A stretch of 64,000 nt of DNA from Phyllostachys edulis. Its lineage: Eukaryota; Streptophyta; Magnoliopsida; Poales; Poaceae. This document shows positions 11,345 through 22,202 of the stretch, one piece after another; the stretch's first letter is position 1, and the number at the start of each line of letters is the position of its first letter. Both the position numbers and the translations under genes were made by a program. Where the stretch lies: assembly GCA_036346405.1 (NCBI GenBank), contig CM070558.1:2480001-2544000 (forward strand). The letters run 5' to 3'. Below the pieces are notes generated by a model that saw only the letters and a list, made by a program, of their open reading frames with translations, searched no databases and was not told the DNA's origin.

Positions 11345-12840
11345 CACGCTTGCTACGTACCAAGTGAAACAAGGGAGGAGAAAAAAACATCTGATCAGAG
11401 TATGAGACAATCACGCGAACTAGAAAAAAGGCATCCACATTAAGCACTGAGCAGTGCACTGCAAGAGTACGTGGCGTTTGCTTTCACAAAAATCAGCACA
11501 AGAGAAACTGCCTTCTATTTCTAACATGTTGTTAACGGTCCATGCCAGCAGACAGTATTACATCATGACGAAGAGAGAGACAGAGCATCTGTGGTCAGGA
11601 TCGAGATTGAAGAGATTATGCCATGCGACACATGACACCTGCATGCATGCAACAAAGGGCTCACTCGCTGCTTTGCCTAGCGCGAATCCTGAAAACTGCC
11701 TCTCGGCCAGTCTCCACCGTCCTCGTTCTGGCAACCTTCATCCTCCCTCGTTGGAGCAAACAAAGGCCCGGCCCGGATTAGATAAAGCAAGGCAAATCTA
11801 TACCCTCTCCGTCGTACGACACCTCAAGCTCTTGCCACCTCCACCTATGGCACCGTTGACTTGGCCGCCCCGATCGGCCGGTCCTCCACCATCTCGCTAG
11901 TGCCTCCTTTATTTCATGTCCTTCCAGAATAAACGACAGCAATTTCCAAATCTTACACTGTGCCTCTCGCTGTTAGGCCCTTGGAATTCTGCGGCTGGCC
12001 GGAGCCATCACGGCGGTCGTGCACCTCACCTGTCGATCCACCATCGATCGCGTATACTATACTGGTCAAGTCCATATTCCATAGGCACTGCAGTTTTCAT
12101 ACACAAAGATTGATTTAGTCTTGACCTGACTGCAATGTGTTCCTCGCATTACATGTCTTGTTGGTTTTATTTATTGTTCTCGTGCAAATGTGCCCTGTGG
12201 GTGTGCACTGCAAATTGTAAATAGGTTGAGATAGACCCTTGGTTGTATTTGATTATTCATAACTAGAAATTGTAAATGTGCCTTATGACTAGTGATGGCA
12301 ACGGAGTCATTTTCCGACAGGGAGTGATGGAACATCTCCGTCACCGAGAGAAGGAAAAATCTATATTCCCCGTCCCCGTCCCCGTCCCCGCCCTGTCCTG
12401 GATACTATTATCCTCTGTTCTCCGAGCATAGATATAAGTTTCAGACATAAAAATCTACAGCTCGCCGCCCTTGCTTACTCACTCTACTGGGATTGGTCCT
12501 AGCTAGCACTTATTGTGACCGAGCAAGCAAACACGCCGCTAGCTAGCCAGCTAGCCAGCTAGGTATGTACGCGCTGCGCGTACGTACAGATGAGTCTTGA
12601 GAGCGAGATTGGATGGGAATTGGATCTCCATCTCCATCTCCTCTGCGTCGTAGATCGATGCACGTACACATGCAGCTCAGCCAAGAAAGATCAGCACGTG
12701 GCAGAAATTTTAACTGGCCACTATCATTTCCGCCCCCCTGAGAATCAAATTTAATCGACTACTAGTACTAGTCTCGTCCACCTGAGGCGCAGGTCGTCGT
12801 CGAGGAGGACCACGAGGCTTGACTTCCCTAACCAGCAATG
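11345..12840. other. Region upstream of the NB-ARC gene, no gene recognised
   Basis: Short frames occur (for example 11454-11900) but lack recognisable domains and have mixed composition. A short C-rich run of CCCCGT repeats lies at about 12368-12393. Bases 12612-12675 reappear at about 62189-62297, next to an LTR, where the copy carries extra sequence. The region probably holds distal promoter sequence and old transposon debris. Confidence 0.5.
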
Positions 12841-12853
12841 ACCAGAAGAAGAG

Positions 12854-12862
12854 CATAAATAG
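12854..12862 (+). promoter_or_regulatory. Probable TATA box of the NB-ARC gene
   Basis: CATAAATAG lies 87 bases upstream of the ATG at 12949, a spacing that leaves room for a short 5' untranslated region. No other TATA-like sequence is as well placed. Transcription itself cannot be judged from sequence. Confidence 0.5.
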
Positions 12863-12948
12863 AGTTTCAGAGGCATCGCATCGCACAACTCACTGGTCAC
12901 TCTCTCGTCCACCCGTTGCGCAATCTTCCTGTGGACAGAGTCCCCCAA

Positions 12949-14406
12949 ATGGAGATTTTCCTTTCTGCTGTATTGGGTGATCTCACCACTAGATCTATAA
13001 GTTTCTTGATCGATAAATACTCCAAGCCGCCGGCGCCGGCCGTGGAGGATCGCCTGCAAAGGATTCTACTCCGGGCGCAGGTCATCGCTGAGGAGGCTGC
13101 AGGGCGGCACATCACAAATCGAGGGATGCTCCAGCAGTTTACCATGCTGAGAGATGCGATGTACCGAGGTTACTATGTACTTGACACCTTCAGATATCGA
13201 GCTCACGAAGAAGAGGAGGCTAAAGATCAGGTTTTGGGTCACTCTTCTACTATGTCTAAATTCAATTATGCAAGACGTCTCTGTCTCTCCAGTAGCAGTT
13301 CACAGACTTTACAAGAACTACAAGAGGTGCTCGACAATTTGAACACCATGATTCTTGATGTGCGTGATTTAGTTGTCTTCTTGAAAAGCTACCCTCGTTT
13401 GTACCGCCAGCCTTATAGCATTCATCTCTTCTTGGACAAATGCATGTTTGGCCGACAAATGGAAATGGAACTGGTCATCAACTTCTTGTTGCACACAAAT
13501 CCTCCTGGTGTTGACAATTCTGATGTCCTACCTATTGTTGGTCCAGGGAGAGTGGGAAAGAGTACACTTGTCGCTCATGTCTGCAATGATGAAAGAGTTC
13601 GTAATTATTTTTCTCGGATTGTCTTCCTCAGCAACAATGATTTTAGAGATGAGATGCTTGGAATGAAATATCAAAATTATGCCTTGCACGAAGATGGGAG
13701 ATTGCTAGTTGTTGTTGAGGTTGTTGGGGATCTCAATGAAGATGCGTGGGAAACTTTGTATTCTACTTCTAAACAGTGCACAACAAGTGGTAGTAAAATC
13801 ATAATCACAAGCCGATCTGACATGATCATGAAGTTTGGAACAGGGCAGGCTCTAACACTAAAACACCTGTCACAAGAAGCGTTTTGGTATTTCTTCAAGG
13901 TGATTACGTTTGGAAGCACGGATCCTGAGATGCACCCAAGACTAGCATATTTGGCCATGGAGATAGCCAGGGCGATGAATGGAGATCTCATTGGTGCAAA
14001 TATTACTGCTTGCTTATTGAGACAAAACTTTAACATCCAGTATTGGTGCAAGGTCCTATCGTTATTGAGAGGGTGGGTACATAAATATCTCTCTAAATTT
14101 GGGGAACATCCATCTCATCTTTTGATGGAAGATAAACCCACATATGCTCGAAGAATGGGTAGAGCTACTGAAGATTTCTTGGTCTATGATCAGTATCAAA
14201 CATGTTCTTCTCAAGAGGACATTCCCAAGATAACATTCAAAGATGTGATGTATGGAAGCGTTAAGCCTCGTGGAAAATTTAAAGTCCTCGCATGGAAGTC
14301 TCAGATACCACCCTACCATAACTATATCCATACTTGTGAGATTCGAGAGCGACAGAGTACTACAGCTGTTAAGAGGAAGCGCTCTCTGAATAATAGACTT
14401 GGTTAA
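12949..14406 (+). CDS. NB-ARC protein without LRRs, RGA/RPP13-like
   Basis: The uninterrupted 485-residue frame has an Rx-type N-terminal region (MEIFLSAVLGDLTTRSISFL...). A P-loop GPGRVGKST follows at about residues 198-206. The Walker B region at about 250-259 is altered (RLLVVVEVVG, without the usual aspartates). RNBS-B is SGSKIIITSRSD at about 280-291, followed by a C-terminal part ending in the basic run KRKRSLNN. There is no GLPLA motif, MHD motif or LRR region, so it is far shorter than a complete NLR of 900 or more residues. Nucleotide binding is plausible; ATP hydrolysis is doubtful. The start chosen is the first ATG; an upstream in-frame extension begins only with TTG. The C-terminal part was the source of, or shares a source with, the three truncated copies downstream. 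NLR-related function is inferred from the family. Confidence 0.85.
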   Translation: MEIFLSAVLGDLTTRSISFLIDKYSKPPAPAVEDRLQRILLRAQVIAEEAAGRHITNRGMLQQFTMLRDAMYRGYYVLDTFRYRAHEEEEAKDQVLGHSSTMSKFNYARRLCLSSSSSQTLQELQEVLDNLNTMILDVRDLVVFLKSYPRLYRQPYSIHLFLDKCMFGRQMEMELVINFLLHTNPPGVDNSDVLPIVGPGRVGKSTLVAHVCNDERVRNYFSRIVFLSNNDFRDEMLGMKYQNYALHEDGRLLVVVEVVGDLNEDAWETLYSTSKQCTTSGSKIIITSRSDMIMKFGTGQALTLKHLSQEAFWYFFKVITFGSTDPEMHPRLAYLAMEIARAMNGDLIGANITACLLRQNFNIQYWCKVLSLLRGWVHKYLSKFGEHPSHLLMEDKPTYARRMGRATEDFLVYDQYQTCSSQEDIPKITFKDVMYGSVKPRGKFKVLAWKSQIPPYHNYIHTCEIRERQSTTAVKRKRSLNNRLG

Positions 14407-14797
14407 TTTTGTCACTATAAGGCGTATATGTTATATTACAAGTTTTTCTTCTCTCTACTATTTTCTTATATGTAAACTCCATGTGTTGACTAGCAGAACA
14501 ATGCATGACGCTGAGACATAAACTTTCGTGAGCTATTAATTACTAAGGCTCTTTTACAGTACATTGAATTTAATATGGGTCATTCATTCTTTTTGATCGT
14601 TTATATTAGTTAGGATTTAGTTATACTACACCTGATAGTATGAGTAGTACAATCCCAAAGGGGTATAATTGTAATTGCTCAGGTGGAGATCACGTGACAT
14701 AGGATTAATATTTTTAACGCTAGTTAGAAAATCAATTTTTGGCTAAAATGACTTGGTTGCACCGTAGATTGGTAAAACTAGCTGGCCATTCGAAAAT
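14407..14797 (+). repeat. 3' flank of the NB-ARC gene, repeated with each copy
   Basis: About 340-400 bases after the stop codon, including CTCCATGTGTTGACTAGCAG and GTAGTACAATCC, recur behind the NB-ARC copies at 17345-17745, 19843-20190 and 54513-54850. This shows that duplication involved gene end plus flank. Similarity ends at the following TIR element or Copia remnant. Confidence 0.8.
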
Positions 14798-15659
14798 CAA
14801 ACGCCAAAATCTCACCGTAGAGTCGTGCAGAATTGCCATGTCGCAATTATGTACCCCAGGGGCACTTCAGCCCCTCGTCCGTGCCCTGGGCATAGTTGAG
14901 CCTCAGCCAGCCCCCTGGGCCACAGCACCCCCGTGTGCGGTATTTGGCTTGTATCATTTCATGCGAAGCTAGGATTTAGGGAATGAAATTTGAAAAATCA
15001 AATTGTCGAAATTTCGCAATAAAATTGGAGAGAGTTCACAACGAAATTTGCGAATTACATTATACGGCGCGCAACAGTTGGTTATGTGCATTAGAAACAA
15101 CAGCATGCATGAATGAAAAAACCTTTGATACACGCACGACTTTTATGGAATCGAAAAAGGAGGCTCAAAATTAGTCTTGGCAGAGCATCGGTCCCTTCCC
15201 CTTGTCTCCTGACTGCCCATGGCGACAGTCAGTCTCGAAGGAAGCTCTGTTCTGCGAGACAGGTTGGACGGTTGAATGATGTTAGCAGAACGAAAGGCCA
15301 AATAAATAATCATGATGCAAATTGTACATAACTAACTTCTTCGATGTAGGGAGCCCCTCCGCTCGGACCACCTTGTACTAGCACAATGACAGGTCCAACC
15401 CGTCGGGTCCACCCTGTACGAGACCGTTGTCATAAAACACAACCAAGTCTTGCATGTTCGACATTTCCTAAAGCCACAACAACCTAATTTACTGTACACC
15501 AAATAACCACACTACCCATAAAACACAAGCAAGTCTTGCATGCTCGATATTTCCTAAAGCCATGACAACCCAACTTACTGTACAAAAAAATAACCACATT
15601 ACCCAACCTAAGCAAAATAACGACTTCGGGGTATTTAATGCAACAAAACTATGCAAAGA

Positions 15660-16260
15660 AACTATATGACTCATTAATTACGACTAACTAACAACGAACA
15701 ATTAATTATAACAACATAATTGTGACTAATTTATTACGGTTAATTATTGATGACTAAGTAATTGGTACTATTTACTTAAGCCCGACTACTAACGACTAAT
15801 TATTGATGACAAATTAATTAGTACTATTTACTTAAGCCTAACTAATTAGGACTAATTAATTACGGTTAATTGTTGACGACTAATTAAAAAAATATGTACT
15901 TAAGTAATTATGATTAATTATTGATGATTGTTTAATTACAGTATTTAATTAAGCCTATTTAATTGCAAATAACTAACTAGCACTATTTATATAATTAAAT
16001 ACGACAAAACTAACAACAACTAATTTAATTAAGCCTAATTAATTACGATTAAATTATTTCATAAATTAAATACGACTATTTTAATTCACAATTTTAATTA
16101 CGACTAGTTAACGCGACAAATTAATTACCACTAACTAACCACGACTAATTAATTAAGACTACATTAAATACAACTAGCTAAATTGCAAAATATAATACGA
16201 CTAATTAAATACAATTATTTCAATTACAACTAAATATTTATGACTAAATACTTCAACATT
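15660..16260. repeat. AT-rich degenerate tandem repeat inside E1
   Basis: A loose repeat built from TAATTACGACTAACTAA / GACTAATTAATTA units of roughly 10-20 bases. The same array sits at the same place in E2 (about 18590-19080) and E4 (about 53270-53740), so it belongs to the element. Confidence 0.75.
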
Positions 16261-16428
16261 AACTACACAGTTCATAACTACGAGACAAATTACCTCCTCT
16301 AGAAGATCTTCAATTGATGTCAAACTAACTCTACTAAAATGACTGCTAAACACTTCTCTAAACGCCCTCAAATCGGCAAAGAAATCATAACAAATTTTGG
16401 CTAGTTGCGCTGCCTCTCGCTTGATCAA
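16201..16428 (-). pseudogene. Conserved exon-like ORF carried by the TIR element (E1 copy)
   Basis: The minus strand encodes REAAQLAKICYDFFADLRAFREVFSSHFSRVSLTSIEDLLEE followed by GAG|GTAATTTG, which looks like a splice donor. The same stretch occurs in E2 (about 19000-19230) and E4 (53658-53936, ARSVEISSNFFTDLRVFIEVFSSHFSRVSSTSIEDLLEE). Most differences between copies keep the frame. It may be a captured first exon or a remnant of the element's own gene. I do not recognise the protein. Confidence 0.45.
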
Positions 16429-16727
16429 TCTTCTCTCTACGCAGAGCGGAATAGTTATGGTTGGGGGGGATGAGAGCGTGTCGCTCGGTTTTATAGCCGC
16501 ACGTGAAGCAAAGGGACAGAATCACCGAGTTTTATGCGCATGCGATCTGCCAAGCTTGTCGCGCATGCGGGGGGCAACGCGAATCCAGGCATCGAAAGCA
16601 GCAATTAGGTTTAAAAATATAAAAATAATCAAGTTGGGGGGGGAGGGGGGCTACCATTGCCCGGGGGCCAGCCGAGGCTCAACCGTGCCCAGGGGCACAA
16701 ACGAGGGGGTTAAAGTGCCCCTAGTCA

Positions 16728-17344
16728 CAAGAAGCCGATCTGACAAGAACATGAAGTTTGGAACAGTGTAGGCTCTAACACTAAAACACCTGTCACAAGA
16801 AGCGTTTTGGTATTCCTTCAAGGTGATTACGTTTGGAAGCACGGATCCTGAGATCCACCCAAGACTTGCATATTTGGCCATGGAGATAGCCAAGGCGCTG
16901 AATGGAACTCTCATTGGTGCAAATGTTACTGCTTGCGTATTGAGACAATACTTTAACATCCACTATTGGTGCAAGGTCCTGTCATTATTGAGAGGGTGGG
17001 TACAGAAATCTCTCTATAAATTTGGGGTACATCCATCTAATCTTTTGAAGGAAAATAAACCCACATATGCTCGAAGAATAACATTATTTACTTAAGCAAG
17101 TGAAGATTTATTGGTCTATGATCAGTATCAAACATGTTCTTCTCAAGTGGACATTCCCAACATAACATTAGAAGATGTGATGTTTGGAAGCGTTAAGCCT
17201 CGTGGAAAATTTAAAGTCCTCAAATGGAAGTCTCAGATACCACCCTACCATAACTATATCTCTACTTGTGAGATTCGAGAGCTACAGAGTAGTACAACTG
17301 TTAAGAGGAAGCACTCTCTGAATAATAGAATTACACTTGGTTAA
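16728..17344 (+). pseudogene. NB-ARC copy 2, 5'-truncated pseudogene
   Basis: The homology begins at the codons for SRSD (RNBS-B) and runs to the end of the gene (...KRKHSLNNRITLG, stop at 17342-17344). It is broken by a TAG after KFGTV (near 16770) and by an altered stretch ending in TAA near 17095, where RMGRAT is replaced. The N-terminal half, including the P-loop, is absent. The upstream junction is directly against the right end of TIR element E1. It cannot make a nucleotide-binding protein. Confidence 0.85.
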
Positions 17345-17745
17345 TTTTATCACTGTAAGGCCTATATAGGAGTATATGTTATATCACAATTTGTTCTTCT
17401 CTCTACTATTTTCTTATATGTAAACTCCATGTGTTGAATAGCAGAATAATGCATGACGTTGAGACATAAACTTTCGTGAGCTATTAATTACTGAGCTCTT
17501 TTATGGTACATTGAATTTAATACTAGTCATCAATATTTTTTATCATTTATATTAGTAAGGATTTGGTTATACTACACCTGATATTATGAGTAGTACAATC
17601 TCAATAGGGTATAATTGTAATTGCCCCTGTGGAGATCACACGCACAAGAGTAATATTTTCTACCCTAGTTCGAAATTGAGTTTTTCGCTAAAATGACACT
17701 GTTGCACCGTAGATTAAAAAACTAGCCGTCCGTTCGAATCAAATG
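17345..17745 (+). repeat. 3' flank of NB-ARC copy 2
   Basis: Matches the flank after the intact gene (14407-14797), ending at the start of TIR element E2. A frame shared with the intact flank was not found; the segment is non-coding. Confidence 0.8.
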
Positions 17746-19625
17746 CAAAAATATCACTGCAAAGTCGCGCGGACTCGCCATGTCGCAATTCCGGCCCCTA
17801 GGGGCATGACATCCCTCTCGTTTGGCCCCTTGGGCACTTTAGCCCCCTCGTCTGTGCGCTGGGCACGGTTGAGCGCCACCTCCCTAGGCCACGACCGCCT
17901 TCCCCCCCCTCTCCCGCGGGATTTAGCTTTTATCATTTCATGTGAAGTTAGGGTTTAGGGAATGAAATTTCAAAAATGAAATTGTCGAAATTTTGCAATA
18001 AAATTTGAGAGACTTCGCAACAAAATTTGTGAATTACATTACATGACATGCATCAGTTGATTACGTGCATTAGAAATGATAGCATGAACGAAACAAAAAA
18101 AAAAGAAAACACCTATGATACACGCGCAACTTTTTTGGAATAAAAAAGAGGATCGAAACTAGTCTTGACAGCCCATCGGTCCCTTCCCCTTGTCTCCTAA
18201 CAATCTATCGCAGCGGGCTGGACAATTGAATGTCGTTAGCAGAACGTAAGGCCAAATAAATAATCTAGATGCAAATTGTACATAACTCGCCTCCTCGATG
18301 TATGGAGCCCCTCCGCCCAGACCACCTTGTACTGGCACAACGACAGGTCCGACCCATTGGATCTGCCCCGATACGAGACCGTCGTCATAAAACAGAACTA
18401 AATATTGCATGTTCGATATTTCCTAAAGCCATAACAACCCAATTTACTATACACCAAATAACCACACTACCCACAAAACACAAGCAAACCTTGCATGTTT
18501 GACATTACCCCATTACCCAACCTAAGCAAAATAATGACTTCGGGGTACTAAGTGCAACAAAACTATGCAAACAAACTATATGACTCATTAATTACGACTA
18601 ACTAACAACGACTAATTAATTACAACTACATAATTATGACTAATTAATTACGGTTAATCATTGATGATTAATTAATTTATACTACTTACTTAAGCCAGAG
18701 TACTAACGACTAATTATGGATTACTAATTAATTAGTACTATTTACTTAACCCTAATTAATTAGGACTAATTAATTATGATTAATTAATTATGATTGATTA
18801 AAAATACTATGCACTTAACTAATTATGATTAATTCTTGATGATTGTTTAATTACAGTATTTAATTAAGCCTATTTAATTACGACTAGCAAACCACAACAA
18901 ATTAATTACGACTAACTAACCATGACTAATTAATTATGACTTCATTAAATACAACTAACTAATTATGACTTCATTAAATACAACTAACTAATTTGCAAAA
19001 TATAATACGACTAGTTAATTACAACTATTTCAATAGCGACTAAATACTTCAATATTAACTACACAGTTCATAACTACAAGCGAAATTACCTCCTCTAGAA
19101 GATCTTCAATTGATGTCGAACTAACTCTACTAAAACTACCACTACACACTTCTATAAACACCCTCAAATCGGTAAAGAAATCCGAACTAATTTCGACCGA
19201 TCACGCTGCCTCTCGCCCGATCAATCCTCTCTCTATGTAGAGTGGAGTGGTTTTGGTGTGGGGGAATGAGAGCACATCGCTCGGTTTTTTAGCCACGCGC
19301 GAAGCGAAGGGATGGAATCACCGGGTTTTTTTATGCATGCCATGGGGGGGGGGGGGTAGCGCAAATCTGGATATTGAAAGCAGCAATTAGGTTTAAAAAA
19401 CAACTGGGGCCTGTCGTGGCCCATGGTGCGGTCGAGACTTAACTGTGCCCTAGGGGCACGGACGAGGGGGATGAAGTTACCCTAGGGGCTGGACAAGGTT
19501 GAATCAATGCCCCTAGGGGCTAGACGAGGGTGCAATGCCCCTGGGGGTCGGACAAGAAGGATTCTATGCCCTTGGGGGCCGGAATTAAAACGTGGTGAGT
19601 CCGCGCGAGTACGCGGTGACATTTT
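17746..19625. mobile_element. Unnamed TIR element, copy E2 (both ends present)
   Basis: The left terminus (from about ATATCACTGCAAAGTCGCGCGG) and the complement of the right terminus (ATGTCACCGCGTACTCGCGCGG, ending about 19625) form an inverted repeat of about 65 bases. The repeat continues through GCGGACTC(G/A)CCA(T/C)GT and AATTCCGGCCCC. Subterminal GCCCCTAGGGGC palindromes are repeated several times at the right end (19450-19580). The interior carries the CGAAATTTG segment, a VPVQGGLGGGAPYIEE exon-like stretch (minus, about 18290-18390), the AT-rich array and the SIEDLLEE ORF. No transposase and no clear target duplication were found. The left flank is the 3' flank of NB-ARC copy 2 and the right flank is NB-ARC interior, so this is not a simple insertion. 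Confidence 0.75.
18590..19080. repeat. AT-rich degenerate tandem repeat inside E2
   Basis: Same TAATTACGACTAACTAA-type units as in E1 and E4. Confidence 0.75.
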
Positions 19626-19842
19626 TAGTCTATGATCAGTATCAAACATGTTCTTCTCAAGAGGACATTCCCAAGATAACATTCTGAGATGTGGTGTATG
19701 GAAGAGTTAAGCCTTGTGGAAAATTTGAAGTCCTCGTATGGAAGTCTCAGATACCTCCCTACCATGTGAGATTCGAGAGCTACAGATTAGTACAGCTGTT
19801 AAGAGGAAGCGCTCTCTGAATAATAGAATAACACTTGGTTAA
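19626..19842 (+). pseudogene. NB-ARC copy 3, short 3' remnant
   Basis: Encodes only the last ~70 codons of the NB-ARC gene, from VYDQYQTCSSQEDIPKITF. It has a TGA after KITF and a deletion that joins IPPYH directly to the VRFESYR segment, shifting the frame before the end. It starts immediately after the right terminus of E2. Non-functional. Confidence 0.8.
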
Positions 19843-20189
19843 TTTTGTCACTGTAAGGTGTATATAGGAGTATAGGTTATATCACAAGCTTTTCTTCTAT
19901 ACTATTTTGTTATATGTAAACTCCATGTGTTGACTAGCAGAATGCTGCATGACGTTGAGACAAACTTTCATGAGCTATTAATTACTGAGCTCATTTATGG
20001 TACATTGAATTTAATACGGGTCGTTCATTCTTTTTTATCGTTTAGATTAGTTAAGATTTATTTATACTACAATTGGTAGTATGAGTAGTACAATCCTAAT
20101 AGGGTATAATTGTAATTGTCTATATAGAGATCACATGACACAAGAGTAATATTTTCAACCCTAGTTGAAAATGAGTTTTTGGTTAAAAT
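19843..20189 (+). repeat. 3' flank of NB-ARC copy 3
   Basis: Same flank as after the other NB-ARC copies. Homology stops at about 20190, where a Copia remnant begins. Confidence 0.75.
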
Positions 20190-21110
20190 GCTATAGCGGG
20201 AGCTTGATTTGAGGAACATCCTAGCCAATGTGGATGAGCTATCCTCCGAAGTACCGTCAACTTTATAGAGGCTAAGCCGGTGCACCTGACTCAGCGGCTA
20301 TAGAGGCAAAATGGATTAAAGAACTCCTTTCTGACCTACCTGTGTTGAAAAAGCCAATTCCAGTTGTATTAACCTACTACGATAACCAAATCGTTCTGGT
20401 TAAGGCGAAGAATAGGAAGGACAATATAAAGTCCTCAAAACATATAAAGAGACGACTTAAGTTGGTAAGGCATGCCAGAGAGACAGGTGTTATTTATGTG
20501 AAATACATCCAGTCTGAAAGAAACTTGGCAGATCCTTTCACCAAAGGATTGGCGTGGAAGGCCATCCTTGCAGCATCAAAGGGAATGGGGCTCATACCCG
20601 TATAAAGGCTCACATTGGTGGTAACCTATCCTAGTAGATCGAAGATGCTGTGAACTAGGCTCTAGGACAACAAACTGTGTGGGATTATAGAGCATATCTA
20701 AAGGGTCCCATTAGCTGTAGTGCTCTTTCTGTATGAGAGGTTGAGCAATAGCTCTTAATGAATTCGATACCTTTATGGCATCGGGAATCGTCCTACAGGA
20801 TTCCCTTAAGAATTCACCTACTTGAGTATGATCGTGAGGTTGTGATCAAATAAAGATAAGGGTATAATTTCTTAAGTACTTGTGAGCTAGATACAGGGAC
20901 ATGACCGTAACATCCTAACCTGAGAGGGAAAAGGGCAAGCCGCCCAATACATAATGTAACTTGAACGAAAATTCACACACCAAGGCATTCCAGCAAGGTG
21001 TAATCCTCCTTTGTCTGTATAGAGTCATAATCATTGTTGCTTGGTTTTGGGTTCAAACCCGTAAGGTACCCATCGTCGAACAGCTATATATTAAACAAGA
21101 CTTTAAGCAT
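20190..21110 (+). pseudogene. Copia retrotransposon remnant: RNase H tail and 3' internal region (copy 1)
   Basis: The frame at 20342-20605 encodes the end of a Copia RNase H domain: an IKRRLKLVRHARETGVIYVKYI stretch and the hallmark ERNLADPFTKGL. It is followed by a non-coding internal region (CCTACTTGAGTATGATCG...). The catalytic N-terminal part of RNase H, reverse transcriptase and LTRs are absent. The whole remnant is repeated at 54850-55780, behind another NB-ARC copy, so it was part of the duplicated block and was already truncated then. Confidence 0.85.
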
Positions 21111-22202
21111 CTTTTCTCAAACTGATAAAGTGGTGGGTACTATTGAATTTTTTAAGGCTTTCTATTAATTTCTCATTTTGTGAAAAGAAGAAATGAAAAA
21201 GAAAAGAAAAGAGTGGGGCCCACCTGTTGGTGGAAGAGAAGAAGGGGTAAAGCTGGAGACGTAGTCTCCAGCCCAATCCAGTTGCGCTCTTGGCTCGCTC
21301 AGCATGGGGAGAAGGTCTTGGCAGCGGTGACATGGGAGGCTCTAGTGGCCCGGGTGCTTCGGTGCCGGCCGTAGGAAGCATTTGTGCCTTGCTCGCTCTA
21401 GTTCCTCTCTTTTAGCCACCTCCTGCTCCTCTAGTTGGCACTCGAAAAAATATTAGTGAGTTCCTCCCAAAAATTTGGTGTGTTCTTCCTCCCAATTTGG
21501 TTTTTTGGAATTGGGCTATTGGACCTCCTGCGTTGTCGTGTGTGACTCGGTATCATCGGTAGTGAGCTCCAAACCTCTCTTTGTGTGCATCCTGCCGGTT
21601 CCATTCTGGTGCCATCTCCTCTCTGTTGGCGCTGAGTTTGGGAACCGGGAACTTGTACACTCTGGTGGTTCGGTTCTGGCCTGCTGTGGGCTTGATCTTA
21701 GGGAGGAAGAAGAACTTTGGTTTGATTCCTAGTAATTGGTGTTCTCGGGTGCATTTCGGTGGTCTTGTGCGGCATTCCTGTACCTCGACTTTGCAGTTTT
21801 GGTGTGTCCCGGATTGTGAAGATCGGCATTGTATCTCCGTCAACCTTGTCTGGTATTCGCGGCATAGCGAGGAAATAGCTTTTCTGAGTCAGCGCCATTT
21901 GGCGTGCCTTGTCCGGTTTTTCTCGGTGGCTTTGAGTGCCATTGCATTCATGAGTATTGCTGTTTTCTTTTCATATTACTTGGCATTGTGGGTTGTACTA
22001 GTAGAAGTTTCAATTGTGATTAAATTGATTGTTACTAGTACTGGGAGGCAATGCTTGGTGATAATGCGGGCTCAGACTAATGCTCGATGACGATTAAAGG
22101 TCACTTTGATATTGAATACGACAATTTAGATATAAATTTGGTCTTGACCTTGTAGATTGCGTGCTATTTTCTATTGTGTCATATATACTGGTGCTTATCT
22201 TT
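21111..22202 (+). other. Unassigned region; start shared with 55790-55920
   Basis: The first ~130 bases (A-rich, GAAATGAAAAAGAAAAG... to GGAAGAGAAGAAGGGG) are duplicated at 55790-55920. The rest appears once in the window. A 169-codon frame at 21581-22090 (MCASCRFHSGAISSLL...) has two hydrophobic stretches but no motif I recognise, and its composition does not argue strongly for coding. No introns, TIRs or LTR ends were recognised. Confidence 0.35.

Larger units (their letters stand above)
14798..16727. mobile_element. Unnamed TIR element, copy E1 (degraded)
   Basis: The left end carries a GTCGTGCAGAATTGCCATGTCGC-like terminal region followed by G/C-rich CCCCAGGGGC palindromes. The right end (about 16655-16727) carries the same block inverted: gcccctcgtccgtgccctgggca on the left matches the complement of tgcccaggggcacaaacgagg on the right. 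The outermost right terminus is lost. Inside, in order: a CGAAATTTGCGAATTACATTA segment, an exon-like VQGGPDG scrap near 15350-15440, an AT-rich degenerate repeat (15660-16260) and an ORF fragment at 16201-16428. Size and content match copies E2 and E4. Superfamily unknown; no transposase seen. Confidence 0.65.

Noticed and set aside
12916..12948. Start of the NB-ARC protein 11 residues upstream of the ATG
   Set aside because: The upstream in-frame codon at 12916 is TTG, not ATG; the ATG at 12949 gives the MEIFLSAVLG start expected for the family.
21581..22090. 169-codon frame as a membrane-protein gene
   Set aside because: Two hydrophobic stretches are present, but there is no recognised motif, second copy or convincing promoter; kept only as an unassigned region.
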